In this document: positions 1 to 9,563 of the stretch, one piece after another
Position numbering within the stretch: the first letter of the stretch is position 1
How the letters are laid out: every line of letters starts with the position of its first letter
Assembly (NCBI GenBank): GCA_965230535.1
Contig: OZ246010.1
Coordinates: 1,612,001 to 1,676,000, forward strand
Reading direction: 5' to 3'
DNA from: JAUILH01 sp965230535
GTDB lineage: Bacteria; Bacteroidota; Bacteroidia; Flavobacteriales_D; JAUILH01
Length of the DNA stretch: 64,000 nt
Position numbers and translations under genes: made by a program
The notes under the pieces: generated by a model
What the model saw: only the letters and a program-made list of their open reading frames with translations
What the model was told of the DNA's origin: nothing
The model's database searches: none

Positions 1-729
1 ATTAATTTTCAAGTCTTCTTTTCCGAGTAACTTGGCCAGTCTGTCCAACTCTTCCTGAGATACGTTAGGACGTTCTACCAAAACAATGGCGTTGTCCAAA
101 TCTCCACCTTTGATCAGGTCGTTTTTGGCAAGGAACTCCAATTCTTTAAGGAAACAGAAAGTTCTGCAACTAGCAATATCTTCTTTAAATTCGTTGATAT
201 TGTACATAGTTGCATGTTGTGTTCCCAAAACCGGTGATTGGTAATCTACCATCACTGTAAGTCTAAAATCGTCTGCAGGAACGGCCAACATTTCAATGCC
301 TTTGCTTAAGTCTTCCCATGGAAGGTTCTCTTCAAAAACAAAATACTCTCTTTCGGCACTTTGTTCTTCCACACCAACGGATTCAATGGCCTGAACGAAT
401 GGCAACGAACTTCCATCCATAATAGGAATTTCAGGTCCGTCTATTTCAATTAAACAGTTATCAACCTGCATCCCGTATAGGGCTGCTAATACATGTTCGG
501 TGGTATAAACTCTGGTGCCATTCTTTTCTAGCGTTGTTCCACGGTCTGTAGAAACCACTAAATCTGCGTCAGCTTTGATAACTGGCTGGCCTTCGATATC
601 CATACGCTTGAATTTGTACCCGTGGTTATCCGGTGCAGGTTTCAAATGGATGTTGACCTTCTCTCCAGTATGTAGTCCAACACCTGAGAGTGCTACCTCA
701 CTCTTCAGTGTGTGCTGTTTTTCACTCAT
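1..729 (-). CDS. lpxC: UDP-3-O-acyl-N-acetylglucosamine deacetylase, N-terminal part (cut by window start)
   Basis: Zinc deacetylase that removes the N-acetyl group of UDP-3-O-acyl-GlcNAc, the committed step of lipid A synthesis in the cytoplasm. The first 243 codons are present. They read MSEKQHTLKSEVALSGVGLH with the family motif SGVGLHTGE, then STDRGTTL and TTEHVLAALYGMQVDN, whose His belongs to the zinc site. The frame is open at the window edge. In Bacteroidota this protein is usually fused to FabZ, but that half would lie outside the window. The ATG overlaps the end of lpxD by 8 bases (ATGAGTGA), so the two genes are probably translationally coupled in one lipid A operon. Confidence 0.95.
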   Translation of the reverse strand, partial: MSEKQHTLKSEVALSGVGLHTGEKVNIHLKPAPDNHGYKFKRMDIEGQPVIKADADLVVSTDRGTTLEKNGTRVYTTEHVLAALYGMQVDNCLIEIDGPEIPIMDGSSLPFVQAIESVGVEEQSAEREYFVFEENLPWEDLSKGIEMLAVPADDFRLTVMVDYQSPVLGTQHATMYNINEFKEDIASCRTFCFLKELEFLAKNDLIKGGDLDNAIVLVERPNVSQEELDRLAKLLGKEDLKIN

Positions 730-1774
730 TCCTGTATTTATTTAGTTCTTTAAGTTCTCGTTCTATATCGTTCAATCTGGATTGAATCTTAGGTAAGCTT
801 CTGAATCCAACGTAAGATCTTTTGTAATCTCCAATGTAAAATGCCGGAGATCCCTGAACGATCATATTATCTTCTGTAATATCTTGTCCAATGCCTGATT
901 GTGCAGCAATTTTAACACCATCGGCAATTTTCAAATGTCCAATGATACCTACCTGACCACCAATCATGCAGTTTTTACCGATTTTAGTTGAACCGGCTAC
1001 TCCGGTCTGAGCGGCGATTACCGTATTCTCTCCTATCTCAACATTATGTGCTATCTGGATCAAATTATCAAGCTTAACGCCTTTTCTGATAATTGTAGAT
1101 CCCAATGTAGCTCTGTCTATTGTTGTATTTGCACCAATTTCAACATGATCTTCGAGGATCACATTTCCAATTTGTGGGACTTTGTTGTAGTTGTTTTCTG
1201 CATTTGGTGCAAACCCAAAACCATCACCACCGATGATACAGCTTGGTTGTAAAGTACATGATGCACCAATAATACATTCCGACATAACTCTAACACCTGC
1301 CTGAAGAATGGTGTTATCTCCAATCACCACATTGTCTCCAACATAGGCGTTTGGAAAGATCTTTACATTGTTTCCAATTCGGGTATTCTCGCCGATATGT
1401 ACATTTGCCCCCACATAACAATCTTCTCCTAGTTGGGCAGACTCACTCACATGAGAGTTGGCTTCTATACCTTTCTTATCGTACTTAATGCTGTTGTATA
1501 AATCCAGCAATTTAGCAAAGCATTCATAAGCATTTTCAACCCTGATGAGTGTACAAGAGTCGGGAATGGATTGCTCTGCAACAAAGGTATCGTTAATGAT
1601 TACGGCTGAGGCTCCGGTTGAATAAATGAATTCATTGTATTTGGGATTAGCCAAAAACGATAATGTTCCGGGCTTGCCTTCCTCGATTTTAGAGACATTG
1701 CTGATTTTAACCTCAGGGTTTCCTTCGATTTTTCCGTGCAGCATATCTGCTATTTGCTGGGCTGTAAATTCCAT
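722..1774 (-). CDS. lpxD: UDP-3-O-acylglucosamine N-acyltransferase
   Basis: Third lipid A step: transfers a 3-hydroxyacyl chain from acyl-ACP to the amine of UDP-3-O-acyl-glucosamine. The 350-residue length is normal. Residues 1-100 form the uridine-binding domain. From about 105 to 320 there is a left-handed beta-helix of hexapeptide repeats (IGENTRIG, VGDNVVIG, IGASCTL and similar). His243 in IQIAHNVEIG corresponds to the catalytic His of the family. The gene lies directly upstream of lpxC and overlaps it by 8 bases. A good TTG-N17-TATTTTTG promoter lies just before the ATG, so lpxD probably heads the operon. Confidence 0.96.
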   Translation of the reverse strand: MEFTAQQIADMLHGKIEGNPEVKISNVSKIEEGKPGTLSFLANPKYNEFIYSTGASAVIINDTFVAEQSIPDSCTLIRVENAYECFAKLLDLYNSIKYDKKGIEANSHVSESAQLGEDCYVGANVHIGENTRIGNNVKIFPNAYVGDNVVIGDNTILQAGVRVMSECIIGASCTLQPSCIIGGDGFGFAPNAENNYNKVPQIGNVILEDHVEIGANTTIDRATLGSTIIRKGVKLDNLIQIAHNVEIGENTVIAAQTGVAGSTKIGKNCMIGGQVGIIGHLKIADGVKIAAQSGIGQDITEDNMIVQGSPAFYIGDYKRSYVGFRSLPKIQSRLNDIERELKELNKYRNE

Positions 1775-1781
1775 TCGGCGT

Positions 1782-1809
1782 CAAAAATATAAAACATTCA
1801 TGCGCCCAA
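1782..1809 (-). promoter_or_regulatory. Bacteroidota-type promoter of lpxD
   Basis: On the minus strand a TTG (1809-1807) is followed after 17 bases by TATTTTTG (1789-1782), an exact match to the -7 consensus TAnnTTTG. The -7 element is only 7 nt from the lpxD ATG, so the transcript would have almost no leader. Confidence 0.5.
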
Positions 1810-1860
1810 CTATATACTTTTGAAGGTTTTTTAAAGCTTCTCTCTTAATAATTAAAGCGG

Positions 1861-1877
1861 CATCCATTTTATGGATG
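1861..1877. other. 7-bp perfect hairpin downstream of the HD gene
   Basis: CATCCAT-TTT-ATGGATG is a perfect 7-bp inverted repeat with a 3-nt loop, between the end of the HD gene and lpxD. There is no clear T-run after it in either direction. It could be a weak or factor-assisted terminator, or an mRNA 3'-end structure. Confidence 0.3.
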
Positions 1878-1905
1878 ATGCAATAAATGCAAAATAGGTT
1901 GCAGA

Positions 1906-3135
1906 TTAGATTCTGGCGTGGCAAACAAAATACTTTACAACAGGCTTAGACAAGGCTGTAATATTCAGATTATCAGACGCTTCAGCCAACTCCAATGTTC
2001 CTCCATATTTGAATAATAATTGGATATTATCCTTTTTGGGATCATAGGCATTGTTGACGAGCTCTCCGGTTATGACCAAATTATCTGTAAGTTCTTCCGG
2101 TACCTCATACTTTTTGGACACGGTATGTTTGATTTGATCCAGCACTTCTGACGGAACAGGCTCTTTGTACAACTTAATCTTGAACAGCTCTCTATTCAGG
2201 ATCATTTTACAGAGGTTAGACAAGATGGTATCGTCATAATAGCACCATTGTTTAATGGCACTGGTCACATCAAAATCATCCAACCTGGCGAAAGTTTCCA
2301 GTGCCTCAGGATCATTTTTAAGGTCGTTCCCCGAAATTTTACCGTACAGAAACTTCTTTAAATCAACGGAGCAATCGATATCTCCTCTTTCCATGGCCAG
2401 TTTCTTGGCTCTTTTTAAAACCTGAACAATCATAAATTCAGCAGAGACCACAGTTTTATGCAGATACACCTGCCAGTACATGAATCTGCGTGCCATCAGG
2501 AAATTTTCTATCGAGTAGATGGCTTTTTCATCAACTACCAAATGGCCATTGTGCACATTCAACATTTTTATGATTCTGTCGGACCCCACTTCTCCTTCGT
2601 GAACGCCTGTATAAAAACTGTCTCGTTTTAAATAATCCAACCTGTCCATATCCAGTTGACTACTCACCAGCTGATGAAGGAAAGTCTTATGGTATTGGTT
2701 GTTAAAAATTTCGATTGCCGTAGTCAGTTTTCCATCAAACTCCTGGTTCAGTTTCTGCATGAACAAGGTTGAGATCTCTTCATGATGAATGCCATCAACA
2801 ATGGTATGCTCAAGTGCATGAGAAAACGGACCATGCCCGATATCGTGAAGCAAAATTGCCATAGAAACACTTTCTGCTTCATGGTCAGTAATTTCATGGC
2901 CTTTTGAACGTAAAACCACTATGGCTTTTGAAGTCAGATGCATGGCTCCAAGCGCGTGATGGAATCTTGTATGAAGCGCACCAGGATAGACCAATGAAGT
3001 CAATCCCAATTGTTTGATTCGTCTTAACCTTTGAAAATAAGGGTGGTCTATCAGGTCCAGAAGACTGTCGTAATTTATTGAGATAAATCCATAAACCGGA
3101 TCATTGAATATTTTGCGCTTGTTGGTTTGCTCCAT
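1906..3135 (-). CDS. HD-domain phosphohydrolase (SAMHD1/dGTPase-like)
   Basis: Predicted metal-dependent phosphohydrolase of the HD superfamily, 409 residues from the chosen start. The signature is H55 and H59/60 in GALHTRFHHALG, then ILLHDIGHGPFSH with the HD pair at 97-98, and a distal Asp in SSQLDMDRLDYL. This layout fits the SAMHD1-like branch that hydrolyses (deoxy)nucleoside triphosphates, but the substrate cannot be told from sequence. A longer open frame reaches 3249 and would overlap the preceding TPR gene. I chose the ATG at 3135 (MEQTNKRKIFNDPVYGF) because homologous proteins typically begin there and it removes the overlap. Confidence 0.88.
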   Translation of the reverse strand: MEQTNKRKIFNDPVYGFISINYDSLLDLIDHPYFQRLRRIKQLGLTSLVYPGALHTRFHHALGAMHLTSKAIVVLRSKGHEITDHEAESVSMAILLHDIGHGPFSHALEHTIVDGIHHEEISTLFMQKLNQEFDGKLTTAIEIFNNQYHKTFLHQLVSSQLDMDRLDYLKRDSFYTGVHEGEVGSDRIIKMLNVHNGHLVVDEKAIYSIENFLMARRFMYWQVYLHKTVVSAEFMIVQVLKRAKKLAMERGDIDCSVDLKKFLYGKISGNDLKNDPEALETFARLDDFDVTSAIKQWCYYDDTILSNLCKMILNRELFKIKLYKEPVPSEVLDQIKHTVSKKYEVPEELTDNLVITGELVNNAYDPKKDNIQLLFKYGGTLELAEASDNLNITALSKPVVKYFVCHARI

Positions 3136-3187
3136 ACCACAAAGTAAGCAATCGAAGACGATATTTCCGATAAATAACCAGGATTTT

Positions 3188-5230
3188 CTAGTTGAGTTTC
3201 TCTTCTCTTTCGTAGCGTTCTTCATCTGCCTGTCTGAGCAGTTGTTCACGCATTCTCAAAAACTCATCTAATGACATGTCTAATTTTTCGAGCAACTCTT
3301 CCGGTGGATTTTTGGGCCACTCATTTTCAAGCTCGTCATAAGACTTGTCATTCATTTCAATCTCATCTTTGTTGATGTCAATTATTTTAATACCACCAGG
3401 GTCCGTACCACCTCCTAACTCTCGGAATTGCTTTCTTGATTCGGCGACATAAAAGCTTCCCGGATGGTCAAAAATAATTTGTTTGTAATAGCTTTTGGCC
3501 GTCTCATAATCTTTAAGCTGATACTGAGAAATTTGAGCCATATCAAACAAAGCATCATCGCCTAAAATATCTGAACCATGCTTACCAACTATTTCTGACA
3601 AGTAATCCATGGACTCTGCCCAATTCCTATTCTTTCTGGCCATTTCAGCTCTCATGTATAGAATCTCATCACTCAAGGCATGGTTTCCATACAAATCGGT
3701 AATAGAATCCAAACATGCCCTGGCCTCTTCAAATCTGTTTTGGAAGATGAACAAATCTGCTTTGGCGAATAGCATCATTGGTTTAAGAGTTGTATCCAGA
3801 CCAATGTTGTCTGTTATGATTAAAGACAATTGCATGGCGTCATTGCTAATAAGCTTAGATGTAGACGCTTTTAAAACATCCAATTGCGCCTGGGCATATT
3901 CGAAATTTCCGGTGTAGTAATGAATCTTGGAGTTTCTGAATTTCGCTTCATGTCCCAGAATGTCTTCTTTAAACTCTTTCTCTACCTGCAGGTATTGAAT
4001 GGAAGCATCCCAAACGCGACCTTCCATCACATACACATCTCCTAACTCCATTTTACAAAGGCCTCTTTCCTTAAAAGAGATTCTGGGAACCGCCAGGGCC
4101 TCATTCAACAATGAAATGGCTTTGGCCCTATCCTGAATATAGAAGGCTTCAAGGTGTGCCAATTTTCTCATCATGGGCACAGTCACGCTAGTCTTTCCCA
4201 TTTCGCCAGGGGACAAGATTTCCTCAAACTTGGTTTCCAGCAGTTTCAGATCCGCATCCTCATATTTTGACGTGGTAATTTTATCATTTAGTGCGGTCAT
4301 GGATTCCAATCGGGCATTGTTATAATGATAACCGTCGGGGTATTTATCTATGACATATTGGTAACCTTTAATGGCAATGTCATAAGCCTGATTGGCTCGA
4401 CAAACACGACTCAATTGCATCACGTCTTCCCCATCGCTGTTCTTAAGTCTTCGATCCATGGCCTTAGCCTGTATCATGGCGCCATTAAAATCTTTGATTT
4501 GCAGAAAATACCAAATCAACATTTCGTTATAGGTCAGTTCATTCGGATCTGACTGCATACGTTTGAGCAATACCAACCTCAACTGATCTGTTTTTGGATT
4601 TTTAGGATCTTCGAAATCCAGTGTGCGAGAGAGGGCATTTTGTACACTGGGCACATAGTTGTTGTAACTCACAACCACATCTATATAGTCTTCCAGCATG
4701 GCCTTATTGTCTCCAAGTTTACCATGCAAAGCAGCCGTTTTAAAACCAAAGGGATACGACTTAACATCCTTTTTCCCCTTTTCATAAACCTCCAAAGCCA
4801 TGGTAAGCATGTCTTTCTCAATGAAGGCTTCTCCCAATTCCAAAATGTTTCTGTAATTGAGCGGAACATCCTTTATCAACTTGCCATAAATTGTATTGGC
4901 TTTTTCCTGTTCGCCAGTCAATTCAAGGACATTGGCCATGTCTAGTTGATAAGATTGCTTTCCCGGAGACCGTTTTCTCTGTTTCTTAATCAGCTTCTCG
5001 CTTTCTTTGTAGTTCTCAAGTGCGTTGAGCGTTTTAAGTAAGTTGACATAGTTATAGTCTGTGGGCTGCTGATTGTAAAATTTCTGATAATACAGGAGTG
5101 CTTTTTCATACTCTCCGTTGTCGTAATAATGTTTTGCCAAGCGTTGATCGTTTGGTTGGGCAACCAAATTTGAGGGCAGACATGCAAACATGACTGCGCA
5201 AAACACCAGTATTTTAATCACTTCCTTCAT
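3188..5230 (-). CDS. secreted tetratricopeptide-repeat protein
   Basis: 680-residue protein with a Sec signal peptide (MKEVIKILVFCAVMFACLPS, cleavage near LVAQ). Most of the rest is TPR-like helical pairs, for example HYYDNGEYEKALLYYQKFY and DYETAKSYYKQIIFDHPGSF. The last 70 residues are acidic and charged. TPR arrays are protein-binding scaffolds; periplasmic ones in Bacteroidota often serve envelope assembly, but no partner is identifiable here. The gene overlaps the upstream lipoprotein by 17 bases (5214-5230) and is followed closely by the HD gene, so the order serS-lipoprotein-TPR-HD looks like one transcription unit. Confidence 0.85.
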   Translation of the reverse strand: MKEVIKILVFCAVMFACLPSNLVAQPNDQRLAKHYYDNGEYEKALLYYQKFYNQQPTDYNYVNLLKTLNALENYKESEKLIKKQRKRSPGKQSYQLDMANVLELTGEQEKANTIYGKLIKDVPLNYRNILELGEAFIEKDMLTMALEVYEKGKKDVKSYPFGFKTAALHGKLGDNKAMLEDYIDVVVSYNNYVPSVQNALSRTLDFEDPKNPKTDQLRLVLLKRMQSDPNELTYNEMLIWYFLQIKDFNGAMIQAKAMDRRLKNSDGEDVMQLSRVCRANQAYDIAIKGYQYVIDKYPDGYHYNNARLESMTALNDKITTSKYEDADLKLLETKFEEILSPGEMGKTSVTVPMMRKLAHLEAFYIQDRAKAISLLNEALAVPRISFKERGLCKMELGDVYVMEGRVWDASIQYLQVEKEFKEDILGHEAKFRNSKIHYYTGNFEYAQAQLDVLKASTSKLISNDAMQLSLIITDNIGLDTTLKPMMLFAKADLFIFQNRFEEARACLDSITDLYGNHALSDEILYMRAEMARKNRNWAESMDYLSEIVGKHGSDILGDDALFDMAQISQYQLKDYETAKSYYKQIIFDHPGSFYVAESRKQFRELGGGTDPGGIKIIDINKDEIEMNDKSYDELENEWPKNPPEELLEKLDMSLDEFLRMREQLLRQADEERYEREEKLN

Positions 5231-5780
5231 GAAGGGTTCTCAAACTGTCTACGATAATTTGCACCTGAGGGTTCAAGCTATCATAAATCGCCAGATTCTT
5301 TGTCAGCAACTCAGTATAAGAGTTAAGTACACCAATGATTTCCGTAGCACCTTTCGCCTCTAGCTCCATCGCATCTTTCAAGTCAATTTCTTCATCCAGA
5401 GAATCGCCTTCCAGGTCTCTTTTGAGATCTGATAACTGACTTAAAGTGTACTCCGCTGACTTTAGGAAACGTTTTTTATTGGCCTTATAGTGTTTAACGT
5501 CTTTTAAACCTTTAAACATATTGATTTTGGCCGCCAATTTTGGCTGAACTGTATCAGATTGGTAATAACTCGTCATCACCCTTTTCATCTCATCATAATC
5601 CTTTGGGATTTGTGTGAGTTTATTTGAATCCAGAGCCATAAATCTGGCCATTTCCTCTTCGACCTGTTTCGAATAAGAATCAATTTGTTCAATTTCTTCT
5701 TTGTACTTCTCTTTCCCTGATTGTTCGCTTGAACACGCAGTTAAGAAACCAAACAACAATATGACCGTGATGTATTTCAT
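5214..5780 (-). CDS. small coiled-coil lipoprotein, function unknown
   Basis: 188 residues. A type II signal peptide ends in LTAC (Cys16), followed by SSEQSGKEKYKEEIEQ. The mature part is almost wholly charged and helical, with heptad-like stretches (KHYKANKKRFLKSAEY, LSDLKRDLEGDSLDEEIDLK). I recognise no catalytic motif. The start codon overlaps the serS stop by one base (TAATG) and the 3' end overlaps the TPR gene, so all three are probably co-translated. It may be an envelope partner of the TPR protein (inference). Confidence 0.8.
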   Translation of the reverse strand: MKYITVILLFGFLTACSSEQSGKEKYKEEIEQIDSYSKQVEEEMARFMALDSNKLTQIPKDYDEMKRVMTSYYQSDTVQPKLAAKINMFKGLKDVKHYKANKKRFLKSAEYTLSQLSDLKRDLEGDSLDEEIDLKDAMELEAKGATEIIGVLNSYTELLTKNLAIYDSLNPQVQIIVDSLRTLHEGSD

Positions 5781-7048
5781 TAATCTATAATATCAAATCC
5801 GGTATACCTCTGCAAAACCTGAGGTATTCTAACGCCATTTTCTGTCTGATTATTCTCCAATAATGCTGCCATAATTCGTGGCAATGCCAAAGCACTTCCA
5901 TTGAGGGTATGGGCCAACTTATTCTTGCCATCAGCATCTTTGAATCTCAGTTTTAATCTATTGGCCTGGAAAGTTTCGAAATTAGACACAGAACTTACTT
6001 CCAACCATTTATCCTGAGCACCACTGTACACTTCAAAATCGAAGGTTAATGCTGCTGCAAAACCAAGATCACCACCGCATAGACGGACAATTCTGTAAGG
6101 CAATTCCAATTTTTCCAAAATCCCCTTTACATGAGCCACCATGGCATCTAAAGTTTCATAAGATTTATCAGGATGCTGAATCTGAACAATTTCCACTTTA
6201 TCGAACTGATGTAAACGGTTTAGACCTCTTACATCCTTACCGTAAGAACCTGCTTCTCTTCTAAAACATGGTGTGTAACCACATAATTTGATGGGAAAAT
6301 CTGAAGAATTTACCATATCTCCTCTGAAGATGTTGGTTAAAGGCACCTCTGCGGTTGGAATAAGGTAGAGATTATCTTCAGTAACGTGATACATCTGCCC
6401 TTCTTTATCTGGCAATTGGCCTGTTCCAAAACCAGAAGCTTCATTTACCACATGCGGTGGAATGTATTCGGTATATCCGGCACTGGCAGCTTCATCCAAA
6501 AAGAAATTGATCAAAGCTCTTTGTAGCTTGGCTCCTTTTCCTTTGTATAGAGGGAAACCTGCTCCGGTAATCTTTACACCTAACTCAAAATTGATCAGGT
6601 CGTATTTCTCAGTTACTTCCCAATGAGGTACAGCACCATCAAAAGCGGGCAAATCTCCGGAGGAATACACCAATTCATTGTCCTCATCTGTTTTTCCAAG
6701 AGGCACAGATCTATGAGGCCTGTTAGGAACCTGATATAGCAATTCTTTTTGCTTAGTCTCTAACTCCGTTAATTGCTCACGCAGGGTGTGCGTGGCTTGT
6801 TTAAGGTCAGCAGTTTTTGCTTTAGCTTCATTTGCTTCAGCTTGTTTTCCTGACTTAAACAGTTCTCCAATTTCTTTGGACAAACTGTTTAATTCGGCTT
6901 GCTTGGAATCCAGCTCAGACTGTGTTAGTCTTCTGCTCTCATCAGTCTTCAAAAGGTCGTCAATAATTTCCTGATAATCAAAGTTCCTTTTCTTTAGGTC
7001 TTCGGCTATTTCCTTGCTCTCTTCTCTTATGTTGGCTATCTCCAGCAT
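5780..7048 (-). CDS. serS: serine--tRNA ligase
   Basis: Class II aminoacyl-tRNA synthetase charging tRNA-Ser in the cytoplasm. 422 residues from the ATG at 7048 (MLEIANIREESKEIAEDLKK); an ATG 33 bases further upstream adds residues not expected in the family. Residues 1-110 form the long antiparallel coiled-coil arm that recognises tRNA-Ser. The catalytic core shows motif 2 (CFRREAGSYGKDVRGLNR) and motif 3 (NGSALALPRIMAALLENN). It appears complete and ordinary. Confidence 0.97.
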   Translation of the reverse strand: MLEIANIREESKEIAEDLKKRNFDYQEIIDDLLKTDESRRLTQSELDSKQAELNSLSKEIGELFKSGKQAEANEAKAKTADLKQATHTLREQLTELETKQKELLYQVPNRPHRSVPLGKTDEDNELVYSSGDLPAFDGAVPHWEVTEKYDLINFELGVKITGAGFPLYKGKGAKLQRALINFFLDEAASAGYTEYIPPHVVNEASGFGTGQLPDKEGQMYHVTEDNLYLIPTAEVPLTNIFRGDMVNSSDFPIKLCGYTPCFRREAGSYGKDVRGLNRLHQFDKVEIVQIQHPDKSYETLDAMVAHVKGILEKLELPYRIVRLCGGDLGFAAALTFDFEVYSGAQDKWLEVSSVSNFETFQANRLKLRFKDADGKNKLAHTLNGSALALPRIMAALLENNQTENGVRIPQVLQRYTGFDIID

Positions 7049-7270
7049 GCTCTTAATTTTTAGGCGGATAAAGGTAGGCAATTACAGTGAAATATGACCA
7101 CCCATGTCGATAGAAAAGGTCCAAACGCAAATAACCCCCAACACCTGGTGCCGAGGGCTATCTGTTCCTACTACTACTTTATTAAACCAAACTACCGATT
7201 TATGTTACTAATGTACGCCAAGAATTGACTGAAGGTTATGCGAATTGCTTGTATGGCATTACTGGCAGAT

Positions 7271-8605
7271 TTAAATGTTTCTTTCTTTGATTGACTGGTT
7301 TGTGAGCTTTGTAAATCTCAACCAAGGCAAGACAGATCTCAAGGCTATCCAGGCCATAATGGCAAACCAGACACCATGAAGATTCCACTCGAAATATTCC
7401 GTTAATAGCAAAACCGGCAGAAAGCCGAACAAACTGGCATAAATCAATACTTGTCTCAGAAACTTAGCTTCTCCAAGTCCTTTAAAAACACCATCCAAAG
7501 TAAAAGCAATGGCATTAACGGGGAAAATCAGAAGTGTGATCCAGAAGAAGTCTTCGAATATGGACACAACCTCTTCTTTATTGCTTAGCCAATGTCCAAC
7601 CTGAAAATAAATGACACCTATGACGAGGGCGAGTACAATTGAAATGATGATGTTGTATTTCAGTATTTTCCTCACCATATCTTTCATGGCCAACATGTTT
7701 CCGGCGCCAAGTAACTTTCCTGAAATGGCATTGGCTGCATTGGAATAACCATCGATAAAAAAGGCTGTAAACAACCAAATCTGGTAGGCCATAGCATGGG
7801 CCGCATTGTGTTCATTTGAGATACCGGCTGCACTTCTTAATGCCAATAAGATGGTGATATTCAAAACAATGGTCCGAACAAAAAGATTACTTGCAATTTG
7901 AAGCAATTCCTTTAGCAAAGGATGAATCTTCCTTTGGAAAAACAACCTGAATCTGGTTTTGCGATAAAGTACAAAGACGGCGGCCAAAAACATCCAGATT
8001 TGGACAATCAAGCTGGCATAAGCGGCTCCCTTCACTCCCATTGGTTCCAGAACGCCATCCAAACCGTGCACAAAAAGAATATCGAGTCCTAAATTGAGTA
8101 CACTTCCTATGATGCTGATCACCATGGCCCAATATGTATTTTGTAATCCTCTAAAAACACCGAACATGGTAAAGGCCGCGAGTATAAATGGAAACCCAAT
8201 GGCTCGAATCTGATAATAATCGATACTATACTTAAGCGCTCCGCCCTTTAGATCAAGCACCTCCATGATTGATTCAATGAAAGGAACTGTTCCGGCATAA
8301 AACACAAGCCCTATTATGAGACTGAAGAAGATTACCTGAGGCACAAGGGAGTCAATCTTATCTAGTTCATTTTTTCCCAGAGCTCTTGAGACAAGTGCGG
8401 AAGTGGCCGATTTGGTTTGTGCCAGTACCCACACTATTGTTAAATAGAATGAACTTGCTCCGGCTATTCCTGAGTTCGCTATCTCACTATCTGGCAATTG
8501 CCCAAGAATGGCTGTATCTCCCAAGGAAATAAGCGGCTCGGAAATTCCGGCTATGATCGCCGGAATTGCAATTCTGTTGATTTCTTTAAGACTAACCTCT
8601 GCCAT
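7271..8605 (-). CDS. MATE family efflux transporter (DinF-like)
   Basis: 444-residue polytopic inner-membrane protein with about 12 hydrophobic segments in two similar halves, typical of the multidrug and toxic compound extrusion family. These are cation-coupled antiporters. The N-terminus (EINRIAIPAIIAGISEPLIS, then DTAILGQLPDSE) matches the DinF-like group common in Bacteroidota. The substrate is unknown. It stands alone, with 189 bp to serS. A TAnnTTTG element 6 nt before the ATG suggests its own promoter. Confidence 0.92.
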   Translation of the reverse strand: MAEVSLKEINRIAIPAIIAGISEPLISLGDTAILGQLPDSEIANSGIAGASSFYLTIVWVLAQTKSATSALVSRALGKNELDKIDSLVPQVIFFSLIIGLVFYAGTVPFIESIMEVLDLKGGALKYSIDYYQIRAIGFPFILAAFTMFGVFRGLQNTYWAMVISIIGSVLNLGLDILFVHGLDGVLEPMGVKGAAYASLIVQIWMFLAAVFVLYRKTRFRLFFQRKIHPLLKELLQIASNLFVRTIVLNITILLALRSAAGISNEHNAAHAMAYQIWLFTAFFIDGYSNAANAISGKLLGAGNMLAMKDMVRKILKYNIIISIVLALVIGVIYFQVGHWLSNKEEVVSIFEDFFWITLLIFPVNAIAFTLDGVFKGLGEAKFLRQVLIYASLFGFLPVLLLTEYFEWNLHGVWFAIMAWIALRSVLPWLRFTKLTNQSIKERNI

Positions 8606-8611
8606 TCAGGA

Positions 8612-8619
8612 CAAAGTTA
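8612..8619 (-). promoter_or_regulatory. -7 element TAACTTTG before the MATE gene
   Basis: Exact TAnnTTTG match on the minus strand, 6 nt before the ATG at 8605. No clear TTG lies at the -33 distance. Confidence 0.4.
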
Positions 8620-8641
8620 GCTGTTGGGAACGAGAAAAGAT

Positions 8642-9526
8642 TCAAAATTTCTGTCTAACAGGAAATCCATCAGAACCCAATTCATGATCCTTACTCACTT
8701 TGACCCTGCGTTTGTCTTTACCAAATGATTTTTTCTCAATTGCCGAACCATTTTTGATGTACATGTACACCTTTTGTCCTTCGCGAGAATAGATGGTTTT
8801 CTTATTACCCCTTTTGTTGATCATGGACTCAGGTTCGCCCCATTCATAATACTCCCAGGTTTTTCCTTTGAATTTATTGTGCTTTTTTAGCTGACCACTT
8901 GAGTAATAATCTTTGATGAATTCCTTTTTGTTATTGTAGTGATGAACCAGTATTCCTTCTTTGGAAAAATCTTTGACATCCCAAAGCGTTACCTTATTCC
9001 CAAAAGAATTTTTAGTCCCCTTCAACTTTACTCTAAGGGATTTAAGCTGACCGTTTCGATAATACTCCTGCAGGGTATCAATGATATAACCATTGTCGAA
9101 ATTGCCTCTTGCCCTCACAGAACCATCATAATAATAATCCGTTACCTGTCCATGAGGATCTTCTCCACACCAAAAGTAGTTCTCAGCAGGAGGAGAACAA
9201 ACGCACCGATTATATATCAGGGCCTGTACATTGAAGGTATCTGTATAAGCTTTGAAAGACTTAAAATGAATCGTTTGTGAAATGAATTCCCGAGCGCTTA
9301 TCATCCCAATATTTAATTGGTAAGTACCCGTGTCTTTAATCTCAATTACTTTTCTGGCCAATTCCAGACTATTATCAAAAGACTTGTACTTCTCTCCTTT
9401 CCCTGTAATTGTAACTGTATAGAAGTCCAGCTCCTCATTGGAGCATTGGCTGAGTATAACAGGTTGATAGCTTAGCTGAGCCTGAACGAAAAAAGGCATC
9501 ATACATATGACAAAGACAAACTTCAT
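8642..9526 (-). CDS. secreted MORN-like repeat protein, function unknown
   Basis: 294 residues with a signal peptide (MKFVFVICMMPFFVQAQLSY, cleavage near VQAQ). The centre has repeats of the form YYxDGSxRARGNFDNGY, EYYRNGQLKSLRVKLKG and DYYSSGQLKKHNKFKG. These resemble the MORN-variant repeats of proteins often annotated as YwqK-like antitoxin, although no toxin partner is nearby. Cysteines in NRCVCSPPAENYFWCG may form disulfides in the periplasm. No promoter or operon partner is evident; the upstream OmpA gene ends 38 bp away on the same strand. Confidence 0.75.
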   Translation of the reverse strand: MKFVFVICMMPFFVQAQLSYQPVILSQCSNEELDFYTVTITGKGEKYKSFDNSLELARKVIEIKDTGTYQLNIGMISAREFISQTIHFKSFKAYTDTFNVQALIYNRCVCSPPAENYFWCGEDPHGQVTDYYYDGSVRARGNFDNGYIIDTLQEYYRNGQLKSLRVKLKGTKNSFGNKVTLWDVKDFSKEGILVHHYNNKKEFIKDYYSSGQLKKHNKFKGKTWEYYEWGEPESMINKRGNKKTIYSREGQKVYMYIKNGSAIEKKSFGKDKRRVKVSKDHELGSDGFPVRQKF

Positions 9527-9563
9527 GATATATATGATGCCATAATCATCTTTTTACATAAAA

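Noticed and set aside
7082..7270. Possible RNA gene in the gap between serS and the MATE gene (GC-rich patch near 7130-7160)
   Set aside because: The patch has a short imperfect inverted repeat (CACCTGGTG) but no tRNA, SRP RNA or tmRNA features that I can identify.
8642..9526. YwqK-type antitoxin of a toxin-antitoxin pair
   Set aside because: Only MORN-like repeats match; the protein has a signal peptide and no toxin neighbour.
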